A program made the translations under genes and the position numbers. This document shows, one piece after another, positions 32,701 through 47,700 of a DNA stretch of 64,000 nt (positions are counted from its first letter, which is position 1; each line of letters begins with the position of its first letter). This DNA is from Nereocystis luetkeana. Its lineage: Eukaryota; Sar; Phaeophyceae; Laminariales; Laminariaceae. The stretch lies in assembly GCA_031213475.1 (NCBI GenBank), contig JARUPZ010000010.1:5001-69000 (forward strand). Direction: 5' to 3'. Under the pieces are notes generated by a model. It was given only the letters and a program-made list of their open reading frames with translations. It ran no database searches and was not told where the DNA came from.

Positions 32701-35700
32701 GAAAACGACACACTCAGTACTTCGTTTGGAGAAACAGAACAATCAAACCCGAATACGCATTTCAACGTGTATGGCAAGCAGATACCGTGGTTGTCGTTCC
32801 GATAGCCCTATAAGCACGGGGCTTGAGTTCTGGGACGAGGGTGACACATATAACACATTCTACACGAAGTGGAACTGAAACTGACATGGCTCACACGACG
32901 ATTCCCACAATTAATGGGACCGAAGGAACCAAAACATTCGAATTCCGTGAAAGCCATCTTGGATCGGCTTGCCGCAGGGCCACGAGAATGCCGGGATAGT
33001 TGGGACTGGCACTCTCGATATTGTCCTATAAACGAACATCCGTATTCGAGACCAGAAAACTTGTAAACTCAGGGTAACGTATTCGTTTAAAGAAGGCTCT
33101 GCACGTCACCGCACCTTATGAACCACGCGTGCGCGTCTGCACACATAGCTACGATTAGAAGGGGCGCCATTTTCCTCTGCCAAATACCTCGATTTTGAAT
33201 GGTCCAGCCCCTCCGACCGACAACTACATATTTCTGCAAAGATCGGTGGCACATTTGGTTAGGGCTTTGTTGGATGACATACACGCATTTTACTATTAGT
33301 TTGACTCACAGCCGGCAGTGTCTTCATCACCGACGTCTTGAATAGAGTCGCCAATCAAGTGTCAAAATAGGTTTCCGGCGGGGGGAGGGGGGGGGGGGGG
33401 GGTACTGGGTATAGGAGAAAGGTGCTCGATATCATGCATGGCCATACACATGTATTGTCATAGACCCTGGCATCCCTACAATGCTGGGACGGAGCACTTC
33501 GGGTTTTTACCGACCGGGCAGACAATTGCCTAAGGCAAGCGCGAATCGCCGTGACGCGTCCGGCGAGTCGCAAGAAGAATCAGCTGCATCTTACTCAGAA
33601 CCGCTTGTGAGGTGGCCTTGCATATGGGGGGGGGGGGGGGGGGTAGTGAGTCATGCGCAAACGACAGGGCCGCGGCCAAACCTCCGGACATCGCGAGTAC
33701 GATCTGGTCAGTTTTATAGTGGACGACAAGTGGACGTGCTTTCTCCATGAACGTGAGGTACACTTTTATGTGGAGATTGGCGGTGCGTCTGTAGCAATAA
33801 AAATAATAACGACATGGTATATGAATCAACGAAGCGAGGTAGCCCGGAATGAAATACGCACGGAGCAGCGAAGATTGGTGGGCGTGCCCCACTCTTCAAC
33901 CGCAACCCCTGTTTCGATACGAGTAGCAGTCGATACGTCACCGCCCATGGAGTGGCCTATCCCATACGTGCGAGCCACAAACCTACACTTCCCACATCTC
34001 TTCGTATTTCCCATGTAGTGGCCCGCGGGTCCCAATCATATGCCCGATTGGGTGGGCATCGGAATTTTTACGATACTTGGCGAATGCAGAAACAATATAT
34101 GTTGTTATAGCTTTCTCTACCGTCTCCGAACGCCGGTCACTAGCAATAATAATAGCGGTAATTTCATATCAATAGGTATTGACCCCACCTGGGCAGGCCA
34201 CCGTCGGATACTGCAGATCTCGGGATACTGGACGTGTTGAGTTTATCCATGAGAGCCTATTGTGTTTCTGAATATGTGTGTCTGTGTTCAATCCCCCTTG
34301 AGCATCGTACAGGTATGGAATATCCACATAGAGACACTGTCCTGGTTCCTCCAAGTATCACCAATTGGGGGGCCAACAATTATCATCCCCCCAAACAAAC
34401 GCTTTATACCATTGATAATTGACCGTCCGGTTAATTGTTTTCCCTCATGAGGGCGCGAGGTCAGATCGTGCCTTCAGCTGACAGACTCAAATATGGAAGA
34501 TGTCGTGTTATCAAAGCACCCGTTGAATATCCAGGCCCTAGTTGATATACAGTGGGCGACATGTGCCAACAATTTTAGAATTACGAACTTCAGGCTGTCA
34601 TCTTTGGAATGTATTTTGTTTGCCACTCAGCATTTGTACTCAGCGAAGACCACCACTCTAAATTATTCACAATCGCCTTTGAGAGCCTACGCGCAACGAT
34701 GAAATCACAGCAAGCCGTAAGCCTCAGCCAAAATGGGAGATATTTCACTGCGTAGGGCGTGATGTACTCCATATAGACATGTGCCTCTTATCTGTGAATC
34801 TCGGCCGTCGGGAAAGGAATCTAAACAGCCACAAATATGGAAACGTAGCCGTGTGCGGGTGGCATGGGGTATCGAGGACGAACGCCAACGGAACCGACCT
34901 GAGTTTGCGCTGTAAATGCAGCACCGGCCCTCCGGTATATATATGTTTGTATATCTGGGGCTGGTGCCGGCCTTTGCCACAAATGGGAACAAAGGCCGTC
35001 CCTACCGCAAACGGTACAATGTGAAACCATTCCAAATTGTCCATTCTTCCACAAATCGACCGTTGAGGTCCGGATTACACTTAACTCCGGCACCACGAGA
35101 AAACTAGCTTCGGGCACGGTGGGCCTTTTAGCAGTCTGATATCATGGCTCGTGATAGCATTCTTTGCCTGCAGATACGTCGGCGCGCTGTTTCATGTGCA
35201 TCGACCGAACGTTGCATGTCTGGGAGCGTTACCGGCACATATATTGTGGCGGCACCAAACTGTAATAATAGGGTATTGTATCTCGTGTGTACAATTTATT
35301 AAATGTGCAACGCCCATACAGAAATGAAGATATTTTTGGGTTATCTGCGGAATACCAGAAAAAGCAAGTTTTTTCAAAGAAAGGCACATTACTCTGGAAA
35401 GCCAGGAATGCGCGTCGACCGTGAAGTTTCCCGCCGAACTTCCATTATAAAATCCTAATGACGCAACGAATGCCCCGATTGAAATGATGAGACACTATTA
35501 ATAGTGACTGCGTTTGGTGGTGTAACCTCTATCTACGCACTTGCTCCAACGTTCACATACTTCCAGGTGCCATTTCTGGATATATGTCCGAGGGTAACAT
35601 CAAAGGGAGGGCACATTTTAAGCATAACTCAGCTCATTACGACGGAGGTGAGGAACTGGCCAAACTCGTTGTGGACGGAACTATTCGTAGAGCATGTTTA

Positions 35701-38700
35701 TGGCCGCAAGCGGAAAGAAAAACATTTTACGTTGGGTGGACGGACGTACGCTGGGCTGCGGGTCTGACTTCTCCTTTCCCTGCGGTGCTTCTCTCACGAA
35801 CATCTTTGGTGTCGAGATATGCACCTATTGGCATATCGCAGGCTGAATGACCACGCGATCATCCCCCCGTATTGCTATTATCTCGATTTCATACACGCAG
35901 ACGGTCACGCGTCTCTCGCAAGACGGCGAAATTAACAGATTTAGTTGCGTCACCACTGCTCAGAGACGTCTACATGTGAGGGCTTGACAGCATCCACTGT
36001 GAAGCAACACGTTGTCGCAAATGCCCGTACATTAGTCCATCAAACGTGCACTCAAACAGCGAACAAAGTTCCAATCGTGGCTACAAGAAGGTGTACAATA
36101 AACGTTGTGGGAATACAGATGTTGCTGACATTGTTTATTTCACCGTGGTTGGACTCACACGTATCCATCTCCGGGGCTCCGTCGAAGAAAAAAAAAACAC
36201 CCAAGGAGATAGTCTACCTCATTGCCTCGTGTTTCGCAATAGAACTGTTGTGCACTCAGTGCACGCATCCTTCGTAGCGGCTAGGTCCTGCTTGTAAGCC
36301 TCACCCACCGTGTATCCGGTGTTTTGCGGCATTTACAGCACCGCTGCGGAGTCACTACATTACTGTGGTATCTATGTGCCACCTAGTGTTGAGATTCTGA
36401 TGTCAGCTATGATGGTTAGACTACACTGAGTGTATAGTAGCGCGTACGCACGAGCGTTTTGAAAGGAAAACCGATAACTAGTAAAACCAAACGCCGTGTA
36501 CTCAGGCTAGAACTAGTTTTTGCGCACACAGGCTAGAACCAATCCTTCGAAAACTATGTGGTTCAAACTCAATACGTGCCGAGCATGCATTCCGCAGACA
36601 GGTATTGAAAACGGCTCAGGCGATGTCCGCGACGTATTGCGTGCATGGGAAACACGATCAATACTAACACCTTACTTTCCCTACCGTCAGGTGCAATTTA
36701 CATGCGCTCCAATTCATCTGTCGCCCTCGCCGGACACGCTATTTTTGAAACCAACCGTGCAGGGTCGTCTGGAGGTGAGAAATGCGGTGATCCAATAGTA
36801 TTGGCGAAGCTGTCCGACGAGTGCGCTACTAGTACCCGTACGCTGTACGGAATGTGTGCTCGAATTTGGACTGCTTGCTGCTTCAACATTGAATATTCAT
36901 TCAGAGTTCGAACCGTCACGTCACATATCGTGGGTGCAATCTAAGCCCTCGGTCCCTCCTGTTTTACCCATCAACAGGTGCGATGTTGGCGTATGGAAAC
37001 GCTTCCGTTGGTGTTAGCGGGAACATCACTTTTGCCAACAACTCATGTGTAGAAAGCGGAGGTGAGAAACGGTTGCATGTATATACTCACATCGGCTCCC
37101 GTATTCGACTGCCAACACTTTTTCGACACAAAAACTATCTCAGTATGTGATAATTCGTCGAACAACCAGTGCATTAACATTTGCCTTAGGGTTAGGGTTA
37201 GGGTCAAATACGTAAGCTTACCCAAGTGGACTATAGTATATATTCCGGTTATCTCGGGATGCTCAGGTGAAAGACGCCAAGCCAATACTTGTGTTCTTGC
37301 GCAAACCCAAGAGTCACGGTTCAGGCATTCACAGCCGAAATCTATACACAAACGTGTCTGTCTTGAAGGTGGTATCAGACGTTAAAGACGTGCTCGCGAT
37401 CACTGAGTCGAGCGCAGTCGTTCAAACTACGGACACGAGTCGCCGAGGAGATCTCCTTGGGATTTCGCGTGGTGTTTTCCGTGCATAACACATATTGTTC
37501 GCGAAATCGTGTGGCAAACCCTTGCTCATCGTGACGCATGCTGCTTGCCTCGAAACTGACACAACAGCTAGGATCCGGGCTTCGAAACGGGTGCATGCCT
37601 TAGCCAGGTGTTTTCTTTCATGTCCCTTCGCTACATGTTTGGTTGCGATCTACTGGCAGTTTAGGCATACTCCGAGCCTCTCGTGTATGTCGTATTATAC
37701 CCCGCGTCTCTCTTGCTTACCCAAATGTAGAAATATTTAGGGTTAGGGTTAGGGTTAGGGTGTGACTTACTTCAAAAATATTAGAGAGCTCCTCAAGTCA
37801 ACAGTCCTCCAGGGAACTCTGTAACATCGTGAACCTTCACCGTAGGATGCGCCTGCTGACACAAGCAGCACATTCATCAAACGCTCTTGTCGGGCATGCT
37901 TCAAACCATATTATACAGTTTTTTTCAGTGACGTCGAACTGATCACCTTTACCCGTTGTGGCGGATCCTAAAGTGACAACATCGGTGACAATTGCAATGC
38001 AATTTGTCTTGCCTTGCTCCAAGGTCCCACGCGTGAGGGTATTTGTCAATACATGGGAATGGATGTCGCTGAATTGTTGGCATGTTACAATATGCGCGAA
38101 AACAATATTCACATATTTTCGGGGACGAGAGCCTTGGGCTCGCTTCGTTGACCGGCCGGCGTCAGCTACATGTATTGTTCCGCAGTGGTAGAAACAATAT
38201 ATGTCTGAGGCCGAAGGAAACTGGACATATGTCTGCAGTATAACAACGTATACAGCGTGAAGGCAACGTGCTCAAGGCATTATCCCAGGTGAAAACTGGT
38301 GAGATCTACCCTCTTAAGCTCCCATTCCGTCCGCAAACCCGCAAACTCACAGGCGCCATATCTGCCTCAAGCTCGGAAGTTCATATAAACGGCAGCAACA
38401 TTTTCGAACGCAATTCCGCGAATATCGGAGGTGAGGTCCGGGCGGCCAACCCAGTGGTAGTACTGTCGTACTTTGATTGCGGTCTAGTGGTGTCCCACGC
38501 CGTCAGTGGAATTTTTCTTTTATTATATCTATGCCGGTGATATGCATACATATGTGTGTATCAAACTTCATGGGACACCAACCTCGGTTCTGAATTCGAA
38601 CATTTTCTTCACCTCCATTTTTCAAGGTCCCAGTGACATTTCGAGTCAATCGTTGCTACGGGATGTGCAATTTGGCTGTAGTCTATGTCCTGTGCGCAAC

Positions 38701-41700
38701 GGACTGTACCTACGCCATGACAAGCGATGACTAATCCTGCTGCATATTACATGGGAATATTGTAGTATTTCACAAGCACGTCTCACGACCACATATGTGG
38801 GCACTAGCTGCTTAATAACGAATCGCAAAAGGAACCGCGTGGGCTGCACGTCCGTAAACACGTCAAAATTGAACCTTCCCGCCAATTCAAGGCGTTCGTC
38901 GAAACTAGTCAACTAGCCGTTCGGCCCCACAGGCCCCTTTGCTGGCACAGTTGGTAACATTTATGTTTCGCTCATTCCACTCATCAACATTCGTGTATGC
39001 CCATCAACCGAACATGATAATAGTCTAGAGCAATGTTTGCCTGCAGTCTATAACTTGTCGGGCAGTGACTATCCATGCACAGACGTAACTCGTACACGAC
39101 AACAGGCAGTACAGCGACCTGGCATAGAAAACGTGCGGCTCCCGTTCTCCTTTCGACAGGGGCCATATACGCGGACTACTCCAGGCTTTTCATTGATGGG
39201 AGCAGCAGTTTTGCTGACAACTCGGTTACCTACGAAGGAGGTGGGAAATGACACATCACGAGCGTATGGTTGGGTTGGCTGAAATAACGCGAAAGTGAAT
39301 ACCTCCACCCGTATGAAAATTGATGCGGTCTGTAGGTCAATTGTATCAATATGGAAACGCTGAGCAGTAGCGTCCACAAATAAGGTTTCCGCCCTAAATG
39401 AACCCAACACGGTTGCCTATCCGGAAATGTGTGCTTATTGGTTGTGCATGCTAATTTCGAACGATCCTATTTCGTGAGGTTTGGATTGCAAGATTCCATG
39501 CAGGCAATTGTGGAAAACCCTTTCTCTTTTCACGACGTCTGCTCGCACAGTGGGAAAGCATGTTAATACAGCCGTTTGCTGTAACCGAATAAAACGCCGC
39601 CAGTACCAACGTCCACGGGTGTATCTGGTACAAATAGTGCAGACGTTGGTATATGCTGCGTCGCGGGCTAGCGTACCCTCCGTTGGCATTCCCGAATTGT
39701 ACGGTTATCGTGTGAAATTTCCACTGCTTCGCCATGCTTTTTCCGAGGGACAGGGTGACGCACACTGACAAACGGTCGATTGAATCCGCTCTCAGGTGCC
39801 ATCCACATAAACTACCACTCGGACCTCGACATGGACGGCAATATCTACTTTGGTCACAACTCTGCCATGAACGGAGGTATGAAACAAGAATCACCGAGCA
39901 CCGTGGCTGGGGATACCGTAATGCATGACGATTGCTTCAGACATAGCAGCATCGTTGGTTACTCACCAAGAAACTGTCTACCTGAACTGTTCAACTGGTA
40001 GTTTGCTCATGCTATCTTATGCTTTTACTAGGCCGTTAGTGTTCCAAGTAAGATGGGATACACACTGACGAAACATGTGTGGGGATATGAGTAGGCAAGC
40101 GTTGATGGAGGAAAAGTAATACAGTATCGCAAACGAAAACGACACACTCAGTACTTCGTTTGGAGAAACAGAACAATCAAACCCGAATACGCATTTCAAC
40201 GTGTATGGCAAGCAGATACCGTGGTTGTCGTTCCGATAGCCCTATAAGCACGGGGCTTGAGTTCTGGGACGAGGGTGACACATATAACACATTCTACACG
40301 AAGTGGAACTGAAACTGACATGGCTCACACGACGATTCCCACAATTAATGGGACCGAAGGAACCAAAACATTCGAATTCCGTGAAAGCCATCTTGGATCG
40401 GCTTGCCGCAGGGCCACGAGAATGCCGGGATAGTTGGGACTGGCACTCTCGATATTGTCCTATAAACGAACATCCGTATTCGAGACCAGAAAACTTGTAA
40501 ACTCAGGGTAACGTATTCGTTTAAAGAAGGCTCTGCACGTCACCGCACCTTATGAACCACGCGTGCGCGTCTGCACACATAGCTACGATTAGAAGGGGCG
40601 CCATTTCCCTCTGCCAAATACCTCGATTTTGAATGGTCCAGCCCCTCCGACCGACAACTACATATTTCTGCAAAGATCGGTGGCACATTTGGTTAGGGCT
40701 TTGTTGGATGACATACACGCATTTTACTATTAGTTTGACTCACAGCCGGCAGTGTCTTCATCACCGACGTCTTGAATAGAGTCGCCAATCAAGTGTCAAA
40801 ATAGGTTTCCGGCGGGGGGAGGGGGGGGGGCGGGGTACTGGATATAGGAGAAAGGTGCTCGATATCATGCATGGCCATACACATGTATTGTCATAGACCC
40901 TGGCATCCCTACAATGCTGGGACGGAGCACTTCGGGTTTTTACCGACCGGGCAGACAATTGCCTAAGGCAAGCGCGAATCGCCGTGACGCGTCCGGCGAG
41001 TCGCAAGAAGAATCAGCTGCATCTTACTCAGAACCGCTTGTGAGGTGGCCTTGCATATGGGGGGGGGGGGGGGGGTAGTGAGTCATGCGCAAACGACAGG
41101 GCCGCGGCCAAACCTCCGGACATCGCGAGTACGATCTGGTCAGTTTTATAGTGGACGACAAGTGGACGTGCTTTCTCCATGAACGTGAGGTACACTTTTA
41201 TGTGGAGATTGGCGGTGCGTCTGTAGCAATAAAAATAATAACGACATGGTATATGAATCAACGAAGCGAGGTAGCCCGGAATGAAATACGCACGGAGCAG
41301 CGAAGATTGGTGGGCGTGCCCCACTCTTCAACCGCAACCCCTGTTTCGATACGAGTAGCAGTCGATACGTCACCGCCCATGGAGTGGCCTATCCCATACG
41401 TGCGAGCCACAAACCTACACTTCCCACATCTCTTCGTATTTCCCATGTAGTGGCCCGCGGGTCCCAATCATATGCCCGATTGGGTGGGCATCGGAATTTT
41501 TACGATACTTGGCGAATGCAGAAACAATATATGTTGTTATAGCTTTCTCTACCGTCTCCGAACGCCGGTCACTAGCAATAATAATAGCGGTAATTTCATA
41601 TCAATAGGTATTGACCCCACCTGGGCAGGCCACCGTCGGATACTGCAGATCTCGGGATACTGGACGTGTTGAGTTTATCCATGAGAGCCTATTGTGTTTC

Positions 41701-44700
41701 TGAATATGTGTGTCTGTGTTCAATCCCCCTTGAGCATCGTACAGGTATGGAATATCCACATAGAGACACTGTCCTGGTTCCTCCAAGTATCACCAATTGG
41801 GGGGCCAACAATTATCATCCCCCCAAACAAACGCTTTATACCATTGATAATTGACCGTCCGGTTAATTGTTTTCCCTCATGAGGGCGCGAGGTCAGATCG
41901 TGCCTTCAGCTGACAGACTCAAATATGGAAGATGTCGTGTTATCAAAGCACCCGTTGAATATCCAGGCCCTAGTTGATATACAGTGGGCGACATGTGCCA
42001 ACAATTTTAGAATTACGAACTTCAGGCTGTCATCTTTGGAATGTATTTTGTTTGCCACTCAGCATTTGTACTCAGCGAAGACCACCACTCTAAATTATTC
42101 ACAATCGCCTTTGAGAGCCTACGCGCAACGATGAAATCACAGCAAGCCGTAAGCCTCAGCCAAAATGGGAGATATTTCACTGCGTAGGGCGTGATGTACT
42201 CCATATAGACATGTGCCTCTTATCTGTGAATCTCGGCCGTCGGGAAAGGAATCTAAACAGCCACAAATATGGAAACGTAGCCGTGTGCGGGTGGCATGGG
42301 GTATCGAGGACGAACGCCAACGGAACCGACCTGAGTTTGCGCTGTAAATGCAGCACCGGCCCTCCGGTATATATATGTTTGTATATCTGGGGCTGGTGCC
42401 GGCCTTTGCCACAAATGGGAACAAAGGCCGTCCCTACCGCAAACGGTACAATGTGAAACCATTCCAAATTGTCCATTCTTCCACAAATCGACCGTTGAGG
42501 TCCGGATTACACTTAACTCCGGCACCACGAGAAAACTAGCTTCGGGCACGGTGGGCCTTTTAGCAGTCTGATATCATGGCTCGTGATAGCATTCTTTGCC
42601 TGCAGATACGTCGGCGCGCTGTTTCATGTGCATCGACCGAACGTTGCATGTCTGGGAGCGTTACCGGCACATATATTGTGGCGGCACCAAACTGTAATAA
42701 TAGGGTATTGTATCTCGTGTGTACAATTTATTAAATGTGCAACGCCCATACAGAAATGAAGATATTTTTGGGTTATCTGCGGAATACCAGAAAAAGCAAG
42801 TTTTTTCAAAGAAAGGCACATTACTCTGGAAAGCCAGGAATGCGCGTCGACCGTGAAGTTTCCCGCCGAACTTCCATTATAAAATCCTAATGACGCAACG
42901 AATGCCCCGATTGAAATGATGAGACACTATTAATAGTGACTGCGTTTGGTGGTGTAACACCTATCTACGCACTTGCTCCAACGTTCACATACTTCCAGGT
43001 GCCATTTCTGGATATATGTCCGAGGGTAACCTCAAAGGGAGGGCACATTTTAAGCATAACTCAGCTCATTACGACGGAGGTGAGGAACTGGCCAAACTCG
43101 TTGTGGACGGAACTATTTGTAGAGCATGTTTATGGCCGCAAGCGGAAAGAAAAACATTTTACGTTGGGTGGACGGACGTACGCTGGGCTGCGGGTCTGAC
43201 TTCTCCTTTCCCTGCGGTGCTTCTCTCACGAACATCTTTGGTGTCGAGATATGCACCTATTGGCATATCGCAGGCTGAATGACCACGCGATCATCCCCCC
43301 GTATTGCTATTATCTCGATTTCATACACGCAGACGGTCACGCGTCTCTCGCAAGACGGCGAAATTAACAGATTTAGTTGCGTCACCACTGCTCTGAGACG
43401 TCTACATGTGAGGGCTTGACAGCATCCACTGTGAAGCAACACGTTGTCGCAAATGCCCGTACATTAGTCCATCAAACGTGCACTCAAACAGCGAACAAAG
43501 TTCCAATCGTGGCTACAAGAAGGTGTACAATAAACGTTGTGGGAATACAGATGTTGCTGACATTGTTTATTTCACCGTGGTTGGACTCAAACGTATCCAT
43601 CTCCGGGGCTCCGTCGAAGAAAAAAAAAACACCCAAGGAGATAGTCTACCTCATTGCCTCGTGTTTCGCAATAGAACTGTTGTGCACTCAGTGCACGCAT
43701 CCTTCGTAGCGGCTAGGTCCTGCTTGTAAGCCTCACCCACCGTGTATCCGGTGTTTTGCGGCATTTACAGCACCGCTGCGGAGTCACTACATTACTGTGG
43801 TATCTATGTGCCACCTAGTGTTGAGATTCTGATGTCAGCTATGATGGTTAGACTACACTGAGTGTATAGTAGCGCGTACGCACGAGCGTTTTGAAAGGAA
43901 AACCGATAACTAGTATAACCAAACGCCGTGTACTCAGGCTAGAACTAGTTTTTGCGCACACAGGCTAGAACCAATCCTTCGAAAACTATGTGGTTCAAAC
44001 TCAATACGTGCCGAGCATGCATTCCGCAGACAGGTATTGAAAACGGCTCAGGCGATGTCCGCGACGTATTGCGTGCATGGGAAACACGATCAATACTAAC
44101 ACCTTACTTTCCCTACCGTCAGGTGCAATTTACATGCGCTCCAATTCATCTGTCGCCCTCGCCGGACACGTTATTTTTGAAACCAACCGTGCAGGGTCGT
44201 CTGGAGGTGAGAAATGCGGTGATCCAATAGTATTGGCGAAGCTGTCCGACGAGTGCGCTACTAGTACCCGTACGCTGTACGGAATGTGTGCTCATATTTG
44301 GACTGCTTGCTGCTTCAACATTGAATATTCATTCAGAGTTCGAACCGTCACGTCACATATCGTGGGTGCAATCTAAGCCCTCGGTCCCTCCTGTTTTACC
44401 CATCAACAGGTGCGATGTTGGCGTATGGAAACGCTTCCCTTGGTGTTAGCGGGAACATCACTTTTGCCAACAACTCATGTGTAGAAAGCGGAGGTGAGAA
44501 ACGGTTGCATGTATATACTCACATCGGCTCCCGTATTCGACTGCCAACACTTTTTCGACACAAAAACTATCTCAGTATGTGATAATTCGTCGAACAACCA
44601 GTGCATTAACATTTGCCTTAGGGTTAGGGTTAGGGTCAAATACGTAAGCTTACCCAAGTGGACTATAGTATATATTCCGGCTATCTCGGGATGCTCAGGT

Positions 44701-47700
44701 GAAAGACGCCAAGCCAATACTTGTGTTCTTGCGCAAACCCAAGAGTCACGGTTCAGGCATTCACAGCCGAAATCTATACACAAACGTGTCTGTCTTGAAG
44801 GTGGTATCAGACGTTAAAGACGTGCTCGCGATCACTGAGTCGAGCGCAGTCGTTCATACTACGGACACGAGTCGCCGAGGAGATCTCCTTGGGATTTCGC
44901 GTGGTGTTTTCCGCGCATAACACATATTGTTCGCGAAATCGTGTGGCAAACCCTTGCTCATCGTGACGCATGCTGCTTGCCTCGAAACTGACACAACAGC
45001 TAGGATCCGGGCTTCGAAACGGGTGCATGCCTTAGCCAGGTGTTTTCTTTCATGTCCCTTCGCTACATGTTTGGTTGCGATCTACTGGCAGTTTAGGCAT
45101 ACTCCGAGCCTCTCGTGTATGTCGTATTATACCCCGCGTCTCTCTTGCTTACCCAAATGTAGAAATATTTAGGGTTAGGGTTAGGGTTAGGGTGTGACTT
45201 ACTTCAAAAATATTAGAGAGCTCTTCAAGTCAACAGTCCTCCAGGGAACTCTGTAACATCGTGAACCTTCACCGTAGAATGCGCCTGCTGACACAAGCAA
45301 CACATTCATCCAACGCTCTTGTCGGACATGCTTCAAACCATATTATACAGTTTTTTTCAGTGACGTCGAACGACGTCTGCTCGCACAGTGGGAAAGCATG
45401 TTAATACAGCCGTTTGCTGTAACCGAATAAAACGCCGCCAGTACCAACGTCCACGGGTGTATCTGGTACAAATAGTGCAGACGTTGGTATATGCTGCGTC
45501 GCGGTCTAGCGTACCCTCCGTTGGCATTCCCGAATTGTACGGTTATCGTGTGAAATTTCCACTGCTTCGCCATGCTTTTTCCGAGGGACAGGGTGACGCA
45601 CACTGACAAACGGTCGATTGAATCCGCTCTCAGGTGCCATCCACATAAACTACCACTCGGACCTCGACATGGACGGCAATATCTACTTTGGTCACAACTC
45701 TGCCATGAACGGAGGTATGAAACAAGAATCACCGAGCACCGTGGCTGGGGATACCGTAATGCATGACGATTGCTTCAGACATAGCAGCATCGTTGGTTAC
45801 TCACCAAGAAACTGTCTACCTGAACTGTTCAACTGGTAGTTTGCTCATGCTATCTTATGCTTTTACTAGGCCGTTAGTGTTCCAAGTAAGATGGGATACA
45901 CACTGACGAAACATGTGTGGGGATATGAGTAGGCAAGCGTTGATGGAGGAAAAGTAATACAGTATCGCAAACGAAAACGACACACTCAGTACTTCGTTTG
46001 GAGAAACAGAACAATCAAACCCGAATACGCATTTCAACGTGTATGGCAAGCAGATACCGTGGTTGTCGTTCCGATAGCCCTATAAGCACGGGGCTTGAGT
46101 TCTGGGACGAGGGTGACACATATAACACATTCTACACGAAGTGGAACTGAAACTGACATGGCTCACACGACGATTCCCACAATTAATGGGACCGAAGGAA
46201 CCAAAACATTCGAATTCCGTGAAAGCCATCTTGGATCGGCTTGCCGCAGGGCCACGAGAATGCCGGGATAGTTGGGACTGGCACTCTCGATATTGTCCTA
46301 TAAACGAACATCCGTATTCGAGACCAGAAAACTTGTAAACTCAGGGTAACGTATTCGTTTAAAGAAGGCTCTGCACGTCACCGCACCTTATGAACCACGC
46401 GTGCGCGTCTGCACACATAGCTACGATTAGAAGGGGCGCCATTTTCCTCTGCCAAATACCTCGATTTTGAATGGTCCAGCCCCTCCGACCGACAACTACA
46501 TATTTCTGCAAAGATCGGTGGCACATTTGGTTAGGGCTTTGTTGGATGACATACACGCATTTTACTATTAGTTTGACTCACAGCCGGCAGTGTCTTCATC
46601 ACCGACGTCTTGAATAGAGTCGCCAATCAAGTGTCAAAATAGGTTTCCGGCGGGGGGAGGGGGGGGGGGGGGGTACTGGGTATAGGAGAAAGGTGCTCGA
46701 TATCATGCATGGCCATACACATGTATTGTCATAGACCCTGGCATCCCTACAATGCTGGGACGGAGCACTTCGGGTTTTTACCGACCGGGCAGACAATTGC
46801 CTAAGGCAAGCGCGAATCGCCGTGACGCGTCCGGCGAGTCGCAAGAAGAATCAGCTGCATCTTACTCAGAACCGCTTGTGAGGTGGCCTTGCATATGGGG
46901 GGGGGGGGGGGGGGTAGTGAGTCATGCGCAAACGACAGGGCCGCGGCCAAACCTCCGGACATCGCGAGTACGATCTGGTCAGTTTTATAGTGGACGACAA
47001 GTGGACGTGCTTTCTCCATGAACGTGAGGTACACTTTTATGTGGAGATTGGCGGTGCGTCTGTAGCAATAAAAATAATAACGACATGGTATATGAATCAA
47101 CGAAGCGAGGTAGCCCGGAATGAAATACGCACGGAGCAGCGAAGATTGGTGGGCGTGCCCCACTCTTCAACCGCAACCCCTGTTTCGATACGAGTAGCAG
47201 TCGATACGTCACCGCCCATGGAGTGGCCTATCCCATACGTGCGAGCCACAAACCTACACTTCCCACATCTCTTCGTATTTCCCATGTAGTGGCCCGCGGG
47301 TCCCAATCATATGCCCGATTGGGTGGGCATCGGAATTTTTACGATACTTGGCGAATGCAGAAACAATATATGTTGTTATAGCTTTCTCTACCGTCTCCGA
47401 ACGCCGGTCACTAGCAATAATAATAGCGGTAATTTCATATCAATAGGTATTGACCCCACCTGGGCAGGCCACCGTCGGATACTGCAGATCTCGGGATACT
47501 GGACGTGTTGAGTTTATCCATGAGAGCCTATTGTGTTTCTGAATATGTGTGTCTGTGTTCAATCCCCCTTGAGCATCGTACAGGTATGGAATATCCACAT
47601 AGAGACACTGTCCTGGTTCCTCCAAGTATCACCAATTGGGGGGCCAACAATTATCATCCCCCCAAACAAACGCTTTATACCATTGATAATTGACCGTCCG

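Larger units (their letters stand above)
30697..38130 (+). repeat. Tandem unit 1, 7,434 bp, six exons
   Basis: First full copy of the exon cassette. Exons a-f are at 30919-30996, 31726-31806, 32362-32442, 35567-35647, 36691-36774 and 36978-37061. Introns are 0.2-3.1 kb. Poly-G tracts lie near 33378-33402 and 33626-33643; (TTAGGG)3 at 37186-37203 and (TTAGGG)4 at 37737-37760. Differences from unit 2 are about 23 substitutions, roughly 0.3%. Confidence 0.95.

Noticed and set aside
33653-34018. 121-codon ORF repeated in each tandem unit
   Set aside because: It is conserved only because the units are near-identical duplicates. It lies in the c-d intron, starts next to a poly-G tract and has no domain.
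37737-37760. Chromosome end
   Set aside because: Only three or four TTAGGG units occur, embedded in an intron and recurring in every unit with sequence continuing on both sides.
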